From Pelagicoccus sp. SDUM812005 (GTDB taxonomy: Bacteria > Verrucomicrobiota > Verrucomicrobiia > Opitutales > Opitutaceae): a DNA stretch of 64,000 nucleotides. The notes below the pieces were generated by a model, which had not been told where the DNA came from, ran no database searches, and was given only the letters and a program-made list of their open reading frames with translations. The position numbers and the translations under genes were made by a program. The stretch spans positions 1 to 64,000 of the forward strand of contig NZ_JARXIA010000002.1 of assembly GCF_031127875.1 (NCBI RefSeq), in the 5' to 3' direction. Shown piece after piece: positions 47,486 to 55,699 of the stretch (position 1 is its first letter; every line of letters starts with the position of its first letter).

Positions 47486-48523
47486 ATGCCAGCGATGAAC
47501 GATTTGCCCAAACCGTCCCCCGAAATGCTCGCCGCCCTCGCCGCCAAAGCCGGTCCGGACGGATTCATCGAACTCCCCGATTTCGTCGAAACTGCCCTCT
47601 ACCACCCCCAGCACGGCTACTACTGCAAACAGCAGGAACGGGTCGGAAAAAGCCCCCACTCCGACTTCTACACCTCCGTCAGCCTCAAGGAAGCCTTCGC
47701 GGAAATCGTCGTGGAAGCGACCTGCTCCCTTCTCGAAACAGCCAAGCTCGCACCAGCCGACACCCATTGGGTGGAGTTGGGAGCCGAACCGAACGGCACC
47801 CTGCTCGACTCCCAACAAAGCCCCTTCAAAAGCGTCCGCGCCATCGGGATCGGCCAAGAAATAGAGATTCCTTCCCCCGCCGTCGTCTTCTCCAACGAGC
47901 TCTTCGACGCCCAAACCTTCCGCCAGGTCCGCTTCGACGGCGAACGTTGGATCGAGTACGGCGTCAAACTCGACGGACAAAACCTGTCCTGGGCGCCCCG
48001 CGCGCAAGCCAGCGAAGAAGCCTCTCTCTATATAGAAGAGCTGCCCCGCGATCTGCCAGTCGGCTACACCGCCGACTTGCCCACCGGCGCTCGCTCCCTC
48101 GCCCGCTTCCTCCTAGAAAAAAACTGGTCCGGCGTCTTCGTCGCCTTCGATTACGGCAAAACCTGGCACTCGATCTCCGCCGACACCCCCCAAGGCAGCG
48201 CCCGCGCCTACTACCGCCACCAGCAGCTGCCAGACATCCTTCAAGCGCCCGGAGCCATCGACATAACCCACCATATTTGCTGGGACCACCTCGAAAACGC
48301 CCTGCAAAAGGCCTCCTTCCGCAAGCTTTCCCTGCAAAGCCAAGAAGCCTTTATCGTCCACCGAGCCCCCAACTTCCTGCAAAAAGCCTTCGATCCGACC
48401 CTCCCGGCCTTCGCGCCTATCCGCCAGAAGCTCAAGGAGTTGATGCACCCAGCCATGATGGGGCAAAAGTTCCAAGCCCTCTCCGCCATCCGATGCCCCG
48501 AGGACCTGCTAGCCCAAAGCTAA
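47486..48523 (+). CDS. MidA/NDUFAF7-family SAM-dependent methyltransferase
   Basis: 345 residues from ATG 47486 (47495 possible). Class I methyltransferase, DUF185 type. Visible are ALYHPQHGYY (near 35), DFYTSVSLKEAF (the family 'GDFxTSPExS' site), FSNELFDAQTFRQVRF, and FVAFDYGKTW (motif for GDYG). The glycine-rich SAM loop near 95 is short (WVELGAEPNGTLL), so cofactor binding is likely but not certain. Its mitochondrial homologue methylates an Arg of complex I; the bacterial target is unknown. Upstream of rpmB, 86 nt. Confidence 0.85.
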   Translation: MPAMNDLPKPSPEMLAALAAKAGPDGFIELPDFVETALYHPQHGYYCKQQERVGKSPHSDFYTSVSLKEAFAEIVVEATCSLLETAKLAPADTHWVELGAEPNGTLLDSQQSPFKSVRAIGIGQEIEIPSPAVVFSNELFDAQTFRQVRFDGERWIEYGVKLDGQNLSWAPRAQASEEASLYIEELPRDLPVGYTADLPTGARSLARFLLEKNWSGVFVAFDYGKTWHSISADTPQGSARAYYRHQQLPDILQAPGAIDITHHICWDHLENALQKASFRKLSLQSQEAFIVHRAPNFLQKAFDPTLPAFAPIRQKLKELMHPAMMGQKFQALSAIRCPEDLLAQS

Positions 48524-48609
48524 AGCCCGCATCCCAAAATATTCCATTTGGTTCTTGCCAAGCCTCCTCCCCAACCATTTCTTCCCCGTTTCTCAAACCA
48601 ATTTCCGAC

Positions 48610-48840
48610 ATGGCAAGAATCTGCGCAATCACAGGCAAACGTCCAACTACCGGCTCTATCATCCACCGCAAGGGCCAGGCAAAAAAGAGCGGCGGCATCG
48701 GCACGCACGTAACGAAGACTACCAAGCGTAAGTTCCGTCCAAACGTCCAGCGCGTTAAGGTCCGTCTCGCTTCGGGTCAAATCAAGCGCATGTGGGTCAG
48801 CGTGAAGGCCATCAAGGCCGGTCTCGTTGAAAAGGCATAA
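48610..48840 (+). CDS. rpmB: 50S ribosomal protein bL28
   Basis: 76 residues, normal for bL28: MARICAITGKRPTTGSII, then HVTKTTKRKFRPNVQRV and IKRMWVSVKAIKAGLVEKA. Basic, cytoplasmic, large subunit. No zinc cysteine pair beyond Cys5. Start ATG 48610; terminator follows. Confidence 0.98.
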   Translation: MARICAITGKRPTTGSIIHRKGQAKKSGGIGTHVTKTTKRKFRPNVQRVKVRLASGQIKRMWVSVKAIKAGLVEKA

Positions 48841-48867
48841 GCCCCTTTTCCACTAACACTTTCAAAC

Positions 48868-48900
48868 AGCCGCTTCTCCAATTTCGGAGAGCGGCTTTTT
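48868..48900 (+). terminator. Rho-independent terminator of rpmB
   Basis: Stem AGCCGC/GCGGCT extended by TCTCC/GGAGA with one bulged T, short loop, then TTTTT. Confidence 0.85.
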
Positions 48901-49015
48901 CGCGCCCTCTTCCCTCGGCGAGCACAAAAAACTCCCGCCGCTCCAAAAGCGACGGGAATTCCTAAAAAACTGAATTACCCCAGCTGCCCCTACCGGCAAA
49001 CTGGGATCGGATCGA

Positions 49016-49462
49016 TCAATCCTTGTCTTCAGGCTTGTAAGTCTTGTGCCCCTTCTTGCGCGCGTCGTTGATCTTGTCCACGGTCGCTGCCACAGCCGTC
49101 TGGTCGCCTGCCTCCAATGCCGCATGCAATTCCTCGAGCAAGGCAAGGGTTTGCTTCATCCCCTTCTGGTAGCCCTCGAGGAATTTCTTCTTCGCCTCGG
49201 CCCCGTCCTGCTCGGCCAGCAAGCTCGGCTCCATATCGATAGATTTCTTGGCATGCTTGATCATGATCGCGACCTGCTCCGCCGCTGCAGAAAACTGCTC
49301 GGGATCGCGAATCGCCCGGCGGACTAGCTTCCAAGCGTCGCCGATATGTTCCATTTCCTCCTCGAGAGGCGTGTGCTCATGCCCTTCGTCATGCTGGGCG
49401 AGAGCGTATTGGGAAGACAGGATCATGCTAAGGACCAAAAACAGCAGCGTATTCTTTTTCAT
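49016..49462 (-). CDS. Cytochrome b562-like periplasmic protein
   Basis: 148 residues, signal peptide 1-22 (SSQYALAQ). The mature part is a four-helix bundle by pattern. Met in EEEMEHIGDAWK and His in ARKKGHKTYKP are placed like the Met/His heme ligands of cytochrome b562 (Met7 and His102), and the family C-terminus 'KKxGHxxY' is kept. A His-rich lead (HDEGHEHT) precedes it. Heme binding is inferred, since no CxxCH motif is used by this family. Not operonic with neighbours. Confidence 0.7.
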   Translation of the reverse strand: MKKNTLLFLVLSMILSSQYALAQHDEGHEHTPLEEEMEHIGDAWKLVRRAIRDPEQFSAAAEQVAIMIKHAKKSIDMEPSLLAEQDGAEAKKKFLEGYQKGMKQTLALLEELHAALEAGDQTAVAATVDKINDARKKGHKTYKPEDKD

Positions 49463-49537
49463 ATATTCAAAGGGTGGATACTTGGGTTCAATAAACGACT
49501 TTATCGAGCAAGGCCGCTCGCCCTGCCTCCCCAGACT

Positions 49538-50491
49538 TCAAGCTTTGGCGTGGTGATCCGCAAGCTTTCTCGCTTCCTCCGCCAACAACTCACGCAACTC
49601 CAGCGGCTCGAGCACGCGAGCTCCGGTCCTAAAAGACAGCAGCCAACCGACCATCCACTGATAGTCGCCTGCCCGCAAAGTCAGCACCACCCCCTGCTCC
49701 ACCTCCTCTTCGCCCGCCAAGCCCAAGGACCACTCCCGACGCGCCCGCCCCACCGACAAGGGATCGAAAAGCACCTTCGCTTCCAAACTCACCCCCTGCT
49801 CGCGCTGCTCAGCCAAATAGGCCTGCAAATCGAAGCTTCGCTCCCGGGTTACCTTTCCCTCCAGAACCTCCAGCCGCTGGATGCGGTCCAGGCGAAAGTC
49901 GCGATAGCCCTCCCGCAAGCGACACCATGCGATCAAGTGCCAATAATCGAGGTAATGAATCAGGCCGAGCGGCTCGACCTCCCGCATCGTCACCTCCCCG
50001 CGCCCGCCCGCCTGGTAAGCAATCCTCAAAGCCTTCGACTCCGCTAGCGAAGATTGCAAATCCACCAGCCGCGCAACCGCCCCGTCCGGCTTGGGAGCAT
50101 GACTGCTCCAGCCAAAAACCACCGACTCCTCCACCCGCTCCAAACGATCCCGCTGCCACTCCGGCAACGCCGCCTTTACCTTCAGCAAAGCCGAGCGGAT
50201 GGACGCCTCCAGCGAAGGGTCGCTGCTCTTGTTAAGGGCGAGTCCCGCCATCCCCAAAGCCGCCGCCTCGTCCTCCGTAAACATAATCGGCGGCAGCAAA
50301 TAACCCTTCATCAACGAATAGCCGACACCCGCCTCTGCCACGACCGGAATCCCAATCTCGCTCAACGCCGACACGTCGCGATACACCGTCCGCAAGCTCA
50401 CCTCGAAATGCTCGGCGATATCCTCCGCCCGCGTCACCCGACGACTCTGCAGCAGCAACATCGTCCCCATCAACCTGTCGATCCGATTCAT
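49538..50491 (-). CDS. YafY-type transcriptional regulator (HTH + WYL)
   Basis: 317 residues from ATG 50491 (open to 50506). An N-terminal winged helix of the DeoR/HTH_11 type (RIDRLMGTMLLLQSRRVTRAEDIAEHFEVSLRTVYRDVSALSEIGIPV) is followed by a WYL domain (about 140-225; IHYLDYWHLIAWCRLREGYRDFRLDRI) and a C-terminal WCX extension. WYL proteins sense ligands, sometimes nucleic acids. It is on the same strand as cydAB, 76 nt downstream of cydB, so it could be the last gene of that unit. Confidence 0.9.
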   Translation of the reverse strand: MNRIDRLMGTMLLLQSRRVTRAEDIAEHFEVSLRTVYRDVSALSEIGIPVVAEAGVGYSLMKGYLLPPIMFTEDEAAALGMAGLALNKSSDPSLEASIRSALLKVKAALPEWQRDRLERVEESVVFGWSSHAPKPDGAVARLVDLQSSLAESKALRIAYQAGGRGEVTMREVEPLGLIHYLDYWHLIAWCRLREGYRDFRLDRIQRLEVLEGKVTRERSFDLQAYLAEQREQGVSLEAKVLFDPLSVGRARREWSLGLAGEEEVEQGVVLTLRAGDYQWMVGWLLSFRTGARVLEPLELRELLAEEARKLADHHAKA

Positions 50492-50567
50492 GAAGCTCCG
50501 AAGCAATCCGCCCCGAGCCGATCAGGCAATCCCAATGAGAGCCCCTCCCGCCAAGGGGACACGCGCC

Positions 50568-51578
50568 TCAATCGTAGCTCAAGTCCGTCGCCTTGCCCCG
50601 GAAGACCCGATAGGCGAAAATGGTGTAGCCGATCAAAAACGGAAAGACGATCCCCGTCCCGATCAAGATCACCATGAGCGACTCCGGAGCCGCGGCCGCG
50701 TCGACGATCCTCAAGCTCCCAGGCACGATGTATGGATAAAAGCTATACACCAAACCCACGAAACCGAGCACGAAGATCGCAACCGAGATCGCAAACGGCA
50801 TCGCCGCCAAACGATCCCCCGGCATCGGCAAGGCTCCCAACAAAAAGTGCATGATCACCGTCAGCAGCATCGAAACCAAAGGCATGGCGATCAGCAAGGT
50901 CGCTTCCGGAAAGGCAAACATGCGATCGTAGATCCGCGTGTGCACGAAAGGCGCCGTCAAGCTGCTTAAAACCGCCCCCAGCACCATGGCCCAAATCGCC
51001 CGACGCGCCCACTTGACCGCGAAACGCTGCAACTCCCCCTCCGTTTTCAAAATCAACCAAGCCGCCCCCATCAATCCATAGCCGGCCACCACCAGGAAGC
51101 CGAAGAAGATCGAAAACAGCTCGCTCACCCACCCAGGCTGAAAGCCGACGATGAAACGGCCCACCATATAGCCTTGGCTCAAGGCCACCACCAGCGAAGA
51201 GAGAAAGAAAACCCGGTCCCACCCCTCCTGCTTCTCCGGCGCCACCTTCTTGCGAAAATCGAACGATACGCCCCGAAAAATCAGACCTACCAACATGATC
51301 GCCACCGGCAGGTAAAGCTCCCCTAGCACGACCCCATGGGCCTCCGGAAATGCGACCAGCAACAGGCCTACACCCAGCACCAGCCAAGTCTCGTTCGCAT
51401 CCCAAAACGGGCCAATCGAGCCCACCATGCGATCCCTATTGGGACGCTCCACGAAACGCGAAAGCAAGCCCACCCCCAAGTCGTAGCCATCGAGCACCGC
51501 GTACAGCAGCATCGAAAACCCAATCAGAAAGGCGAACACGAACGGCAGCCAAGCCCCATCTTGTATCAAATCATTCAT
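50568..51578 (-). CDS. cydB: Cytochrome bd ubiquinol oxidase subunit II
   Basis: 336 residues with eight to nine membrane helices. The N-terminus has the CydB motif LYAVLDGYDLGVGLLSRF and GSIGPFWDANETWLVLGVGLLLVAFPEAH. Partner of CydA in the high-affinity terminal oxidase. It is 61 nt after cydA. I see no cydX between cydB and the WYL gene. Confidence 0.96.
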   Translation of the reverse strand: MNDLIQDGAWLPFVFAFLIGFSMLLYAVLDGYDLGVGLLSRFVERPNRDRMVGSIGPFWDANETWLVLGVGLLLVAFPEAHGVVLGELYLPVAIMLVGLIFRGVSFDFRKKVAPEKQEGWDRVFFLSSLVVALSQGYMVGRFIVGFQPGWVSELFSIFFGFLVVAGYGLMGAAWLILKTEGELQRFAVKWARRAIWAMVLGAVLSSLTAPFVHTRIYDRMFAFPEATLLIAMPLVSMLLTVIMHFLLGALPMPGDRLAAMPFAISVAIFVLGFVGLVYSFYPYIVPGSLRIVDAAAAPESLMVILIGTGIVFPFLIGYTIFAYRVFRGKATDLSYD

Positions 51579-51639
51579 TACACAATTCCCGCTACCGGTT
51601 TCAGCTCTCGCCTTTGAACATCATTCGCTTCCGCACCCT

Positions 51640-52968
51640 TCACACTGGATTCGGCTTTCGGTTCACGTCGCCGCTCTGCTTCGCGTGCCGCGTAAGATAA
51701 AACAGAGCCGTCACGTAAGCGACCAGCAGCACGGCGTACGTCAGCAAATAGGCTGCCAAAGTCACCCCCACATTCGCGGGAGCGATATCCGCAACCGCGT
51801 CCTCCGCCTTCAGCACGCCATACACGAGCCAAGGCTGACGACCGATCTCCGTCACATACCAACCAGCCACCGTCGCCACCCAGCCCGCTAAAGTCATGCC
51901 CCTCAACAACTGCAAAAACCACCGCGGCAGCTCACGCTTCCTCCACAACATCCACACTCCATACAAGCCGGCAAAAATCATCAGCCCTCCGGTTCCCACC
52001 ATGATGCGGAATGACCAGTACACAGGAGCCACCGGCGGATGCTCTCCCTCGAACGCGTCCAAGCCTTGCACGTACCCGTTCAAGTCGCGCGTGACGATCA
52101 AGCTCCCGAGCTTCGGCACCGCAACTTCCATCCGATTTTCCTTCGCCTCCTCGTCAGGCAACGCGAACAAGCTCAAGTGTATCCCCTCGCCACTTTCCCA
52201 AAGAGCCTCCATGGCGGCCAGCTTCTGCGGCTGGTAGTCGCGCGTATTCGTTCCATGGAGATCCCCGACGACCAACTGCAACGGAGCCAAAATAGCCGCC
52301 AGGCACAAGCAGGACTTCAGCCCAGCCCTCACCGCCGGACCGTTATCTCCACGCAAGAGCTTATACGCCATCAGCCCAGCCCCCAAGAAGGCCACCGTCA
52401 GTCCCGAAGCCAGAACCGCATGCGCAAACCGGTACGGCATCGAGGGATTGAAGATCACCTCCAGCCAACTCGTCGCATGAGCCACGCCGTCGATCATCTC
52501 GAACCCCTGCGGAGTATGCATCCAGCTATTCAAAGCCAGTATCCAAAAAGCGGATAAGGTCGTGCCTGCAGCTACCAAAAACGTCGCCACGCTATGCACC
52601 CAAGGCTTCACCCGCCGAAACCCGAACAACATGATCCCCAACATGCTCGCCTCTAAAAAGAATGCCGTCAGCACTTCGTAGGCCAGCAGCGGTCCTGCAA
52701 TGTTTCCTACCGTGTTCATGTAGCCCGGCCAATTGGTGCCGAACTGGAACGACATCGTCACCCCGCTCACCACTCCCAAGCTAAAGGTCAGGGCGAAGAT
52801 CTTGGTAAAGAGAAAGTACAGCTCCATCCACTTGTCGTCCTGGCTGCGCTGGAAGCGAAATTTGAAGTACAGCAACAGCCACCCGAGCCCTATAGTGATC
52901 GAAGGGAAAAGGATGTGGAAAGTAATGTTGGCCGCGAACTGGATACGCGACAAGACGAACGCGTCCAT
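51640..52968 (-). CDS. cydA: Cytochrome bd ubiquinol oxidase subunit I
   Basis: 442 residues, a short form. Heme ligands are seen as His in TFHILFPS (helix 1) and PYRFAHAVLASG (helix 5), and Met in RIMVGTGGLMIF. The periplasmic Q-loop is short and has no GWxxxE-type long insertion, as in cyanide-insensitive-type oxidases; GRQPWLVYG is present. It reduces oxygen with quinol at low oxygen tension. First gene of the cydAB unit, divergent from acuR. Confidence 0.96.
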   Translation of the reverse strand: MDAFVLSRIQFAANITFHILFPSITIGLGWLLLYFKFRFQRSQDDKWMELYFLFTKIFALTFSLGVVSGVTMSFQFGTNWPGYMNTVGNIAGPLLAYEVLTAFFLEASMLGIMLFGFRRVKPWVHSVATFLVAAGTTLSAFWILALNSWMHTPQGFEMIDGVAHATSWLEVIFNPSMPYRFAHAVLASGLTVAFLGAGLMAYKLLRGDNGPAVRAGLKSCLCLAAILAPLQLVVGDLHGTNTRDYQPQKLAAMEALWESGEGIHLSLFALPDEEAKENRMEVAVPKLGSLIVTRDLNGYVQGLDAFEGEHPPVAPVYWSFRIMVGTGGLMIFAGLYGVWMLWRKRELPRWFLQLLRGMTLAGWVATVAGWYVTEIGRQPWLVYGVLKAEDAVADIAPANVGVTLAAYLLTYAVLLVAYVTALFYLTRHAKQSGDVNRKPNPV

Positions 52969-53185
52969 GGCAATACGTGGTTAGGCGTTTAAATTGAAAT
53001 CAGGCATCACCTACCAAACGCCTCGCCAGCCGCATATCCAGCTAAACAGGAAAACTATTAGCCGCCTTGATCCGCCCCAGTCTCGCCCCTCATACGAATC
53101 GCAGCCCTGCCGAACGCCGAAAAAGCTCTACTCACCCCTTCGAATCACCGACGAAACGGCGACCTTGACAACCCGAGCTTATTTC

Positions 53186-53201
53186 TAGACCTTACAGTCT
53201 A
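53186..53201. promoter_or_regulatory. Operator-like inverted repeat before acuR
   Basis: TAGAC (53186-53190), CTTACA, GTCTA (53197-53201): perfect 5-bp arms, ending 5 nt before ATG 53207. A -35 TTGACA lies at 53165-53170; the -10 is not clear. Position and symmetry suit autorepression by the TetR-type protein encoded next. Confidence 0.6.
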
Positions 53202-53206
53202 TTTAA

Positions 53207-53854
53207 ATGGAAAACGCTCAAGAAACCAAGCCCCGCCGCGGTCGGCCACCCAAAGCGCCCGACGATGCCGCAGCCCGACAAAAGCTGATACGCACCGGCC
53301 TCGCCCACCTGACCGAGCGCGGTTATTCCTCGGCTGGCGTAAACGAAATCATACTCGAAGCCGGCGTTCCCAAGGGATGCTTCTACCACTACTTCCGCAG
53401 CAAGGAAGACTTCGGAGCCGCCTTGATCGATGCCTACCAAAGCTACTTTTCAGCCAAGCTCGATCGCTGCTTCCAAGACGAAACCTTAAGCCCCCTGGAC
53501 CGGCTGCGCCGCTTCGTCGACGAAGCCTCAGCCGGCATGGCCAAGCACGACTTCAAACGCGGCTGCCTCGCAGGAAACCTGGGGCAGGAAACAGGAGCCC
53601 TCCCCGCCCCCTTTCGCGAACGCCTGCAAAGCACCTTCAAAGACTGGCAAGACCGCACCGCAGCCTGCCTGGCCCAAGCCCAATCGCTCGGCGAAATCGG
53701 CCCCAAACACGCGCCCCAGGAACTCGCCGCCTTCTTCTGGATCGGCTGGGAAGGAGCCGTCCTGCGAGCCAAACTCGACCGCAGCCCCGCCCCCCTGGAA
53801 ACCTTCGCAAAAGGTTTCTTCACCCTTCTCGAAAGCGAAGCAGAAAACCAATAA
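53207..53854 (+). CDS. acuR: TetR-family regulator, AcuR-like
   Basis: 215 residues. The HTH (about 25-60: KLIRTGLAHLTERGYSSAGVNEIILEAGVPKGCFYHYFRSKEDF) is TetR type, and the C-terminus matches the AcuR group with KHDFKRGCLAGNLGQE. AcuR represses acrylate genes until acrylate is present. The N-terminus RRGRPPKAP may contact the minor groove. The name rests on its position 3 nt before acuI and on overall pattern. An inverted repeat lies in front. Confidence 0.8.
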   Translation: MENAQETKPRRGRPPKAPDDAAARQKLIRTGLAHLTERGYSSAGVNEIILEAGVPKGCFYHYFRSKEDFGAALIDAYQSYFSAKLDRCFQDETLSPLDRLRRFVDEASAGMAKHDFKRGCLAGNLGQETGALPAPFRERLQSTFKDWQDRTAACLAQAQSLGEIGPKHAPQELAAFFWIGWEGAVLRAKLDRSPAPLETFAKGFFTLLESEAENQ

Positions 53855-53857
53855 ACC

Positions 53858-54841
53858 ATGTTCAAAGGAATCCTTATAGACAAAACGGGCGATAAACAAA
53901 GCGTCCGCCAAACCCAACTCGACGAAGCAGACCTGCCAGAAGGCGACGTACTCGTAGAAGTCGCCTGGACCACTCTCAACTACAAGGACGCCCTCGCCCT
54001 CACCGGCAAGTCGCCCATCATCCGCAAGTTCCCCATGGTGCCCGGTATCGACTTTTCGGGTACGGTCCTGGAAAGCAAAAACGGGTCCTTCAAGCCGGGA
54101 GACCACGTCATCATGACCGGCTGGGGGATGGGCGAAAAGCACTGGGGCGGCATGGCCCAGAAAGCCCGCGTAAACGGAGAATGGCTGGTCAGCCTCCCCG
54201 ACCAGCTAAACCTGCGACAAGCGATGTGCATCGGCACCGCCGGCTTCACCGCGATGCTCTGCATCATGGCCCTGGAAAGCCACGGCATAACGCCCGACAG
54301 CGGCGATATCCTAGTGACCGGCGCCGCCGGAGGCGTGGGCAGCGTCGCGACCTCCCTGCTCGCCGGGCGCGGCTACTCCGTCTCCGCTGTAACCGGGCGG
54401 CCCGATGAAGCCTCCTACCTCAACAAGCTTGGAGCCGCCCAAATCATCGACCGCGACAGCCTCAACGCGCCCGGCCGCCCCCTCGCCAAAGAAACCTGGG
54501 CCGCGGCAATCGATGTCGTCGGCGGCACCGTTCTCGCCAACGTGCTCGCCGGCATCAAGTACGGCGGCACCGTCGCGGCCTGCGGACTCGCAGGCGGCAT
54601 GGACCTGCCCGCCACCGTCGCTCCCTTCATCCTGCGAGGCGTCACACTAGCCGGGGTCGACAGCGTCTACTGCGATCGTCTCAAACGCGTGCTCGCCTGG
54701 AGACAGCTGGCTCGCGAGCTGGATTTAAGGAAGCTCGAAAGCATGATCAACGAGGTCTCCTTCGACCAACTCATAGCATCCGCCGAAAACATGCTCGCCG
54801 GCAAGATACGCGGCCGAATCGTCGTCCCCGTCTCCACATAG
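53858..54841 (+). CDS. acuI: Acryloyl-CoA reductase (NADPH), AcuI/YhdH type
   Basis: 327 residues. Zinc-free MDR family (YhdH/AcuI): N-terminus [43 protein letters not shown], cofactor loop [12 protein letters not shown] (about 149-160) and [11 protein letters not shown]-like ([12 protein letters not shown]). It reduces acryloyl-CoA to propionyl-CoA, detoxifying acrylate from DMSP or related sources. It overlaps operonically with acuR (3-nt gap) and a terminator follows. No dddL or other DMSP lyase is in the window. Confidence 0.9.
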   Translation: MFKGILIDKTGDKQSVRQTQLDEADLPEGDVLVEVAWTTLNYKDALALTGKSPIIRKFPMVPGIDFSGTVLESKNGSFKPGDHVIMTGWGMGEKHWGGMAQKARVNGEWLVSLPDQLNLRQAMCIGTAGFTAMLCIMALESHGITPDSGDILVTGAAGGVGSVATSLLAGRGYSVSAVTGRPDEASYLNKLGAAQIIDRDSLNAPGRPLAKETWAAAIDVVGGTVLANVLAGIKYGGTVAACGLAGGMDLPATVAPFILRGVTLAGVDSVYCDRLKRVLAWRQLARELDLRKLESMINEVSFDQLIASAENMLAGKIRGRIVVPVST

Positions 54842-54878
54842 AGGCAAACCGCTCCGCCCACCATTCTCAAACGAAAAA

Positions 54879-54908
54879 ACGCCCCGCTCTTTCGAACGGG
54901 GCGTCTTT
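54879..54908. terminator. Bidirectional terminator after acuI
   Basis: ACGCCCCG (54879-54886) / CGGGGCGT (54897-54904), 10-nt loop, A-run before and CTTTAAA after. It serves acuI and, in reverse, the pseudogene fragment. Confidence 0.85.
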
Positions 54909-54934
54909 AAATTTCAACTACACCTGATAAAAAC

Positions 54935-55150
54935 TTATCCGCCGACGGCGATCTTCTTCATCGAGCCCATGTAGCCGCGAAGCACAGCGCCGATCTTTTC
55001 TACGCCGTGGCTGCGGATCTTGGCGTTGGCCGCGACGAGCTCCTGGTTGTCGACCGCGACCGTTCTGATGCTCGGCAGTGTCGAGCATTTCTTCATCCGC
55101 CCCCTCTTCCCCCCCCCGCAGCACAGCGGCGGAAAGATTTCGGATTGCAT
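54935..55150 (-). pseudogene. 3' remnant of a ketol-acid reductoisomerase-like gene
   Basis: The frame ends in VAANAKIRSHGVEKIGAVLR + GYMGSMKKIAVGG before TAA. HGVEKIGAVLRGYM matches the C-terminal 'H-x-(I/V)-E-x-(V/I)-G-A-x-L-R-x-M' helix of class I IlvC. Upstream the match stops: the sequence becomes unrelated and low-complexity (a C-run near 55108-55116), with no start. So only about 45-50 codons remain. The identity is inferred from one helix; a different enzyme's end is possible. A terminator lies just beyond the stop. Confidence 0.45.
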
Positions 55151-55699
55151 CGCCTCGATGCAAACCGCAACTGCTATGGAGCCTGCAGCAAAACGCTATT
55201 ACAGGCTGTCTCACCCCAACGAGATGGTTCCGTGAAAATTCCCCGGCCTTCGGAGGGACGCGTTTTTCCCAGCAAAAATTCGCCCTACTGTTCAAACAAA
55301 TCGAACCCAACGCAACCGCCTTGACGCCCAGCCTTATAAATTAATACTAAGGTATTCGCGTACCGCACACGGTAACGTCGATTCAAAGTTCGTAGAGCTT
55401 CCCGACATATCGCTCTCCGGAACTTTCTGAAAAAATCAAAATGTCTATCGCCCAACATACATCACCAGTCTCGATAAGGGCGTCGAAAAATAGTCCGCCC
55501 TGCTTGATCCACCAAAAACCCAGCCCAAGTACTTGATCCACAGCGACGGCCGGCGACCCCACGTCTCGACGCCAGACCCTGAGCATCGGTCGTCGATGCA
55601 CTGCGAAGCCACCTAGGCTTCTCTACAGCGGAAACTCAGATCCTCGTCCCGGAGGTGCCAGTCCTGCCGAATCAAGCAAGGCTCCAATTGAAAACAACT
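55151..55699. other. Gene-poor region with a possible gene fragment
   Basis: About 550 bases. On the minus strand 55383-55601 (GTG start) encodes 72 residues ending FFDALIETGDVCWAIDILIF + SESSGERYVGKLYEL, which looks like the natural end of a protein but is not recognised. A perfect small inverted repeat TACCG-CACA-CGGTA lies at 55361-55374, and TTGACG/ATACTA near 55321-55349 may be a weak promoter. Nothing else is seen. Confidence 0.35.
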
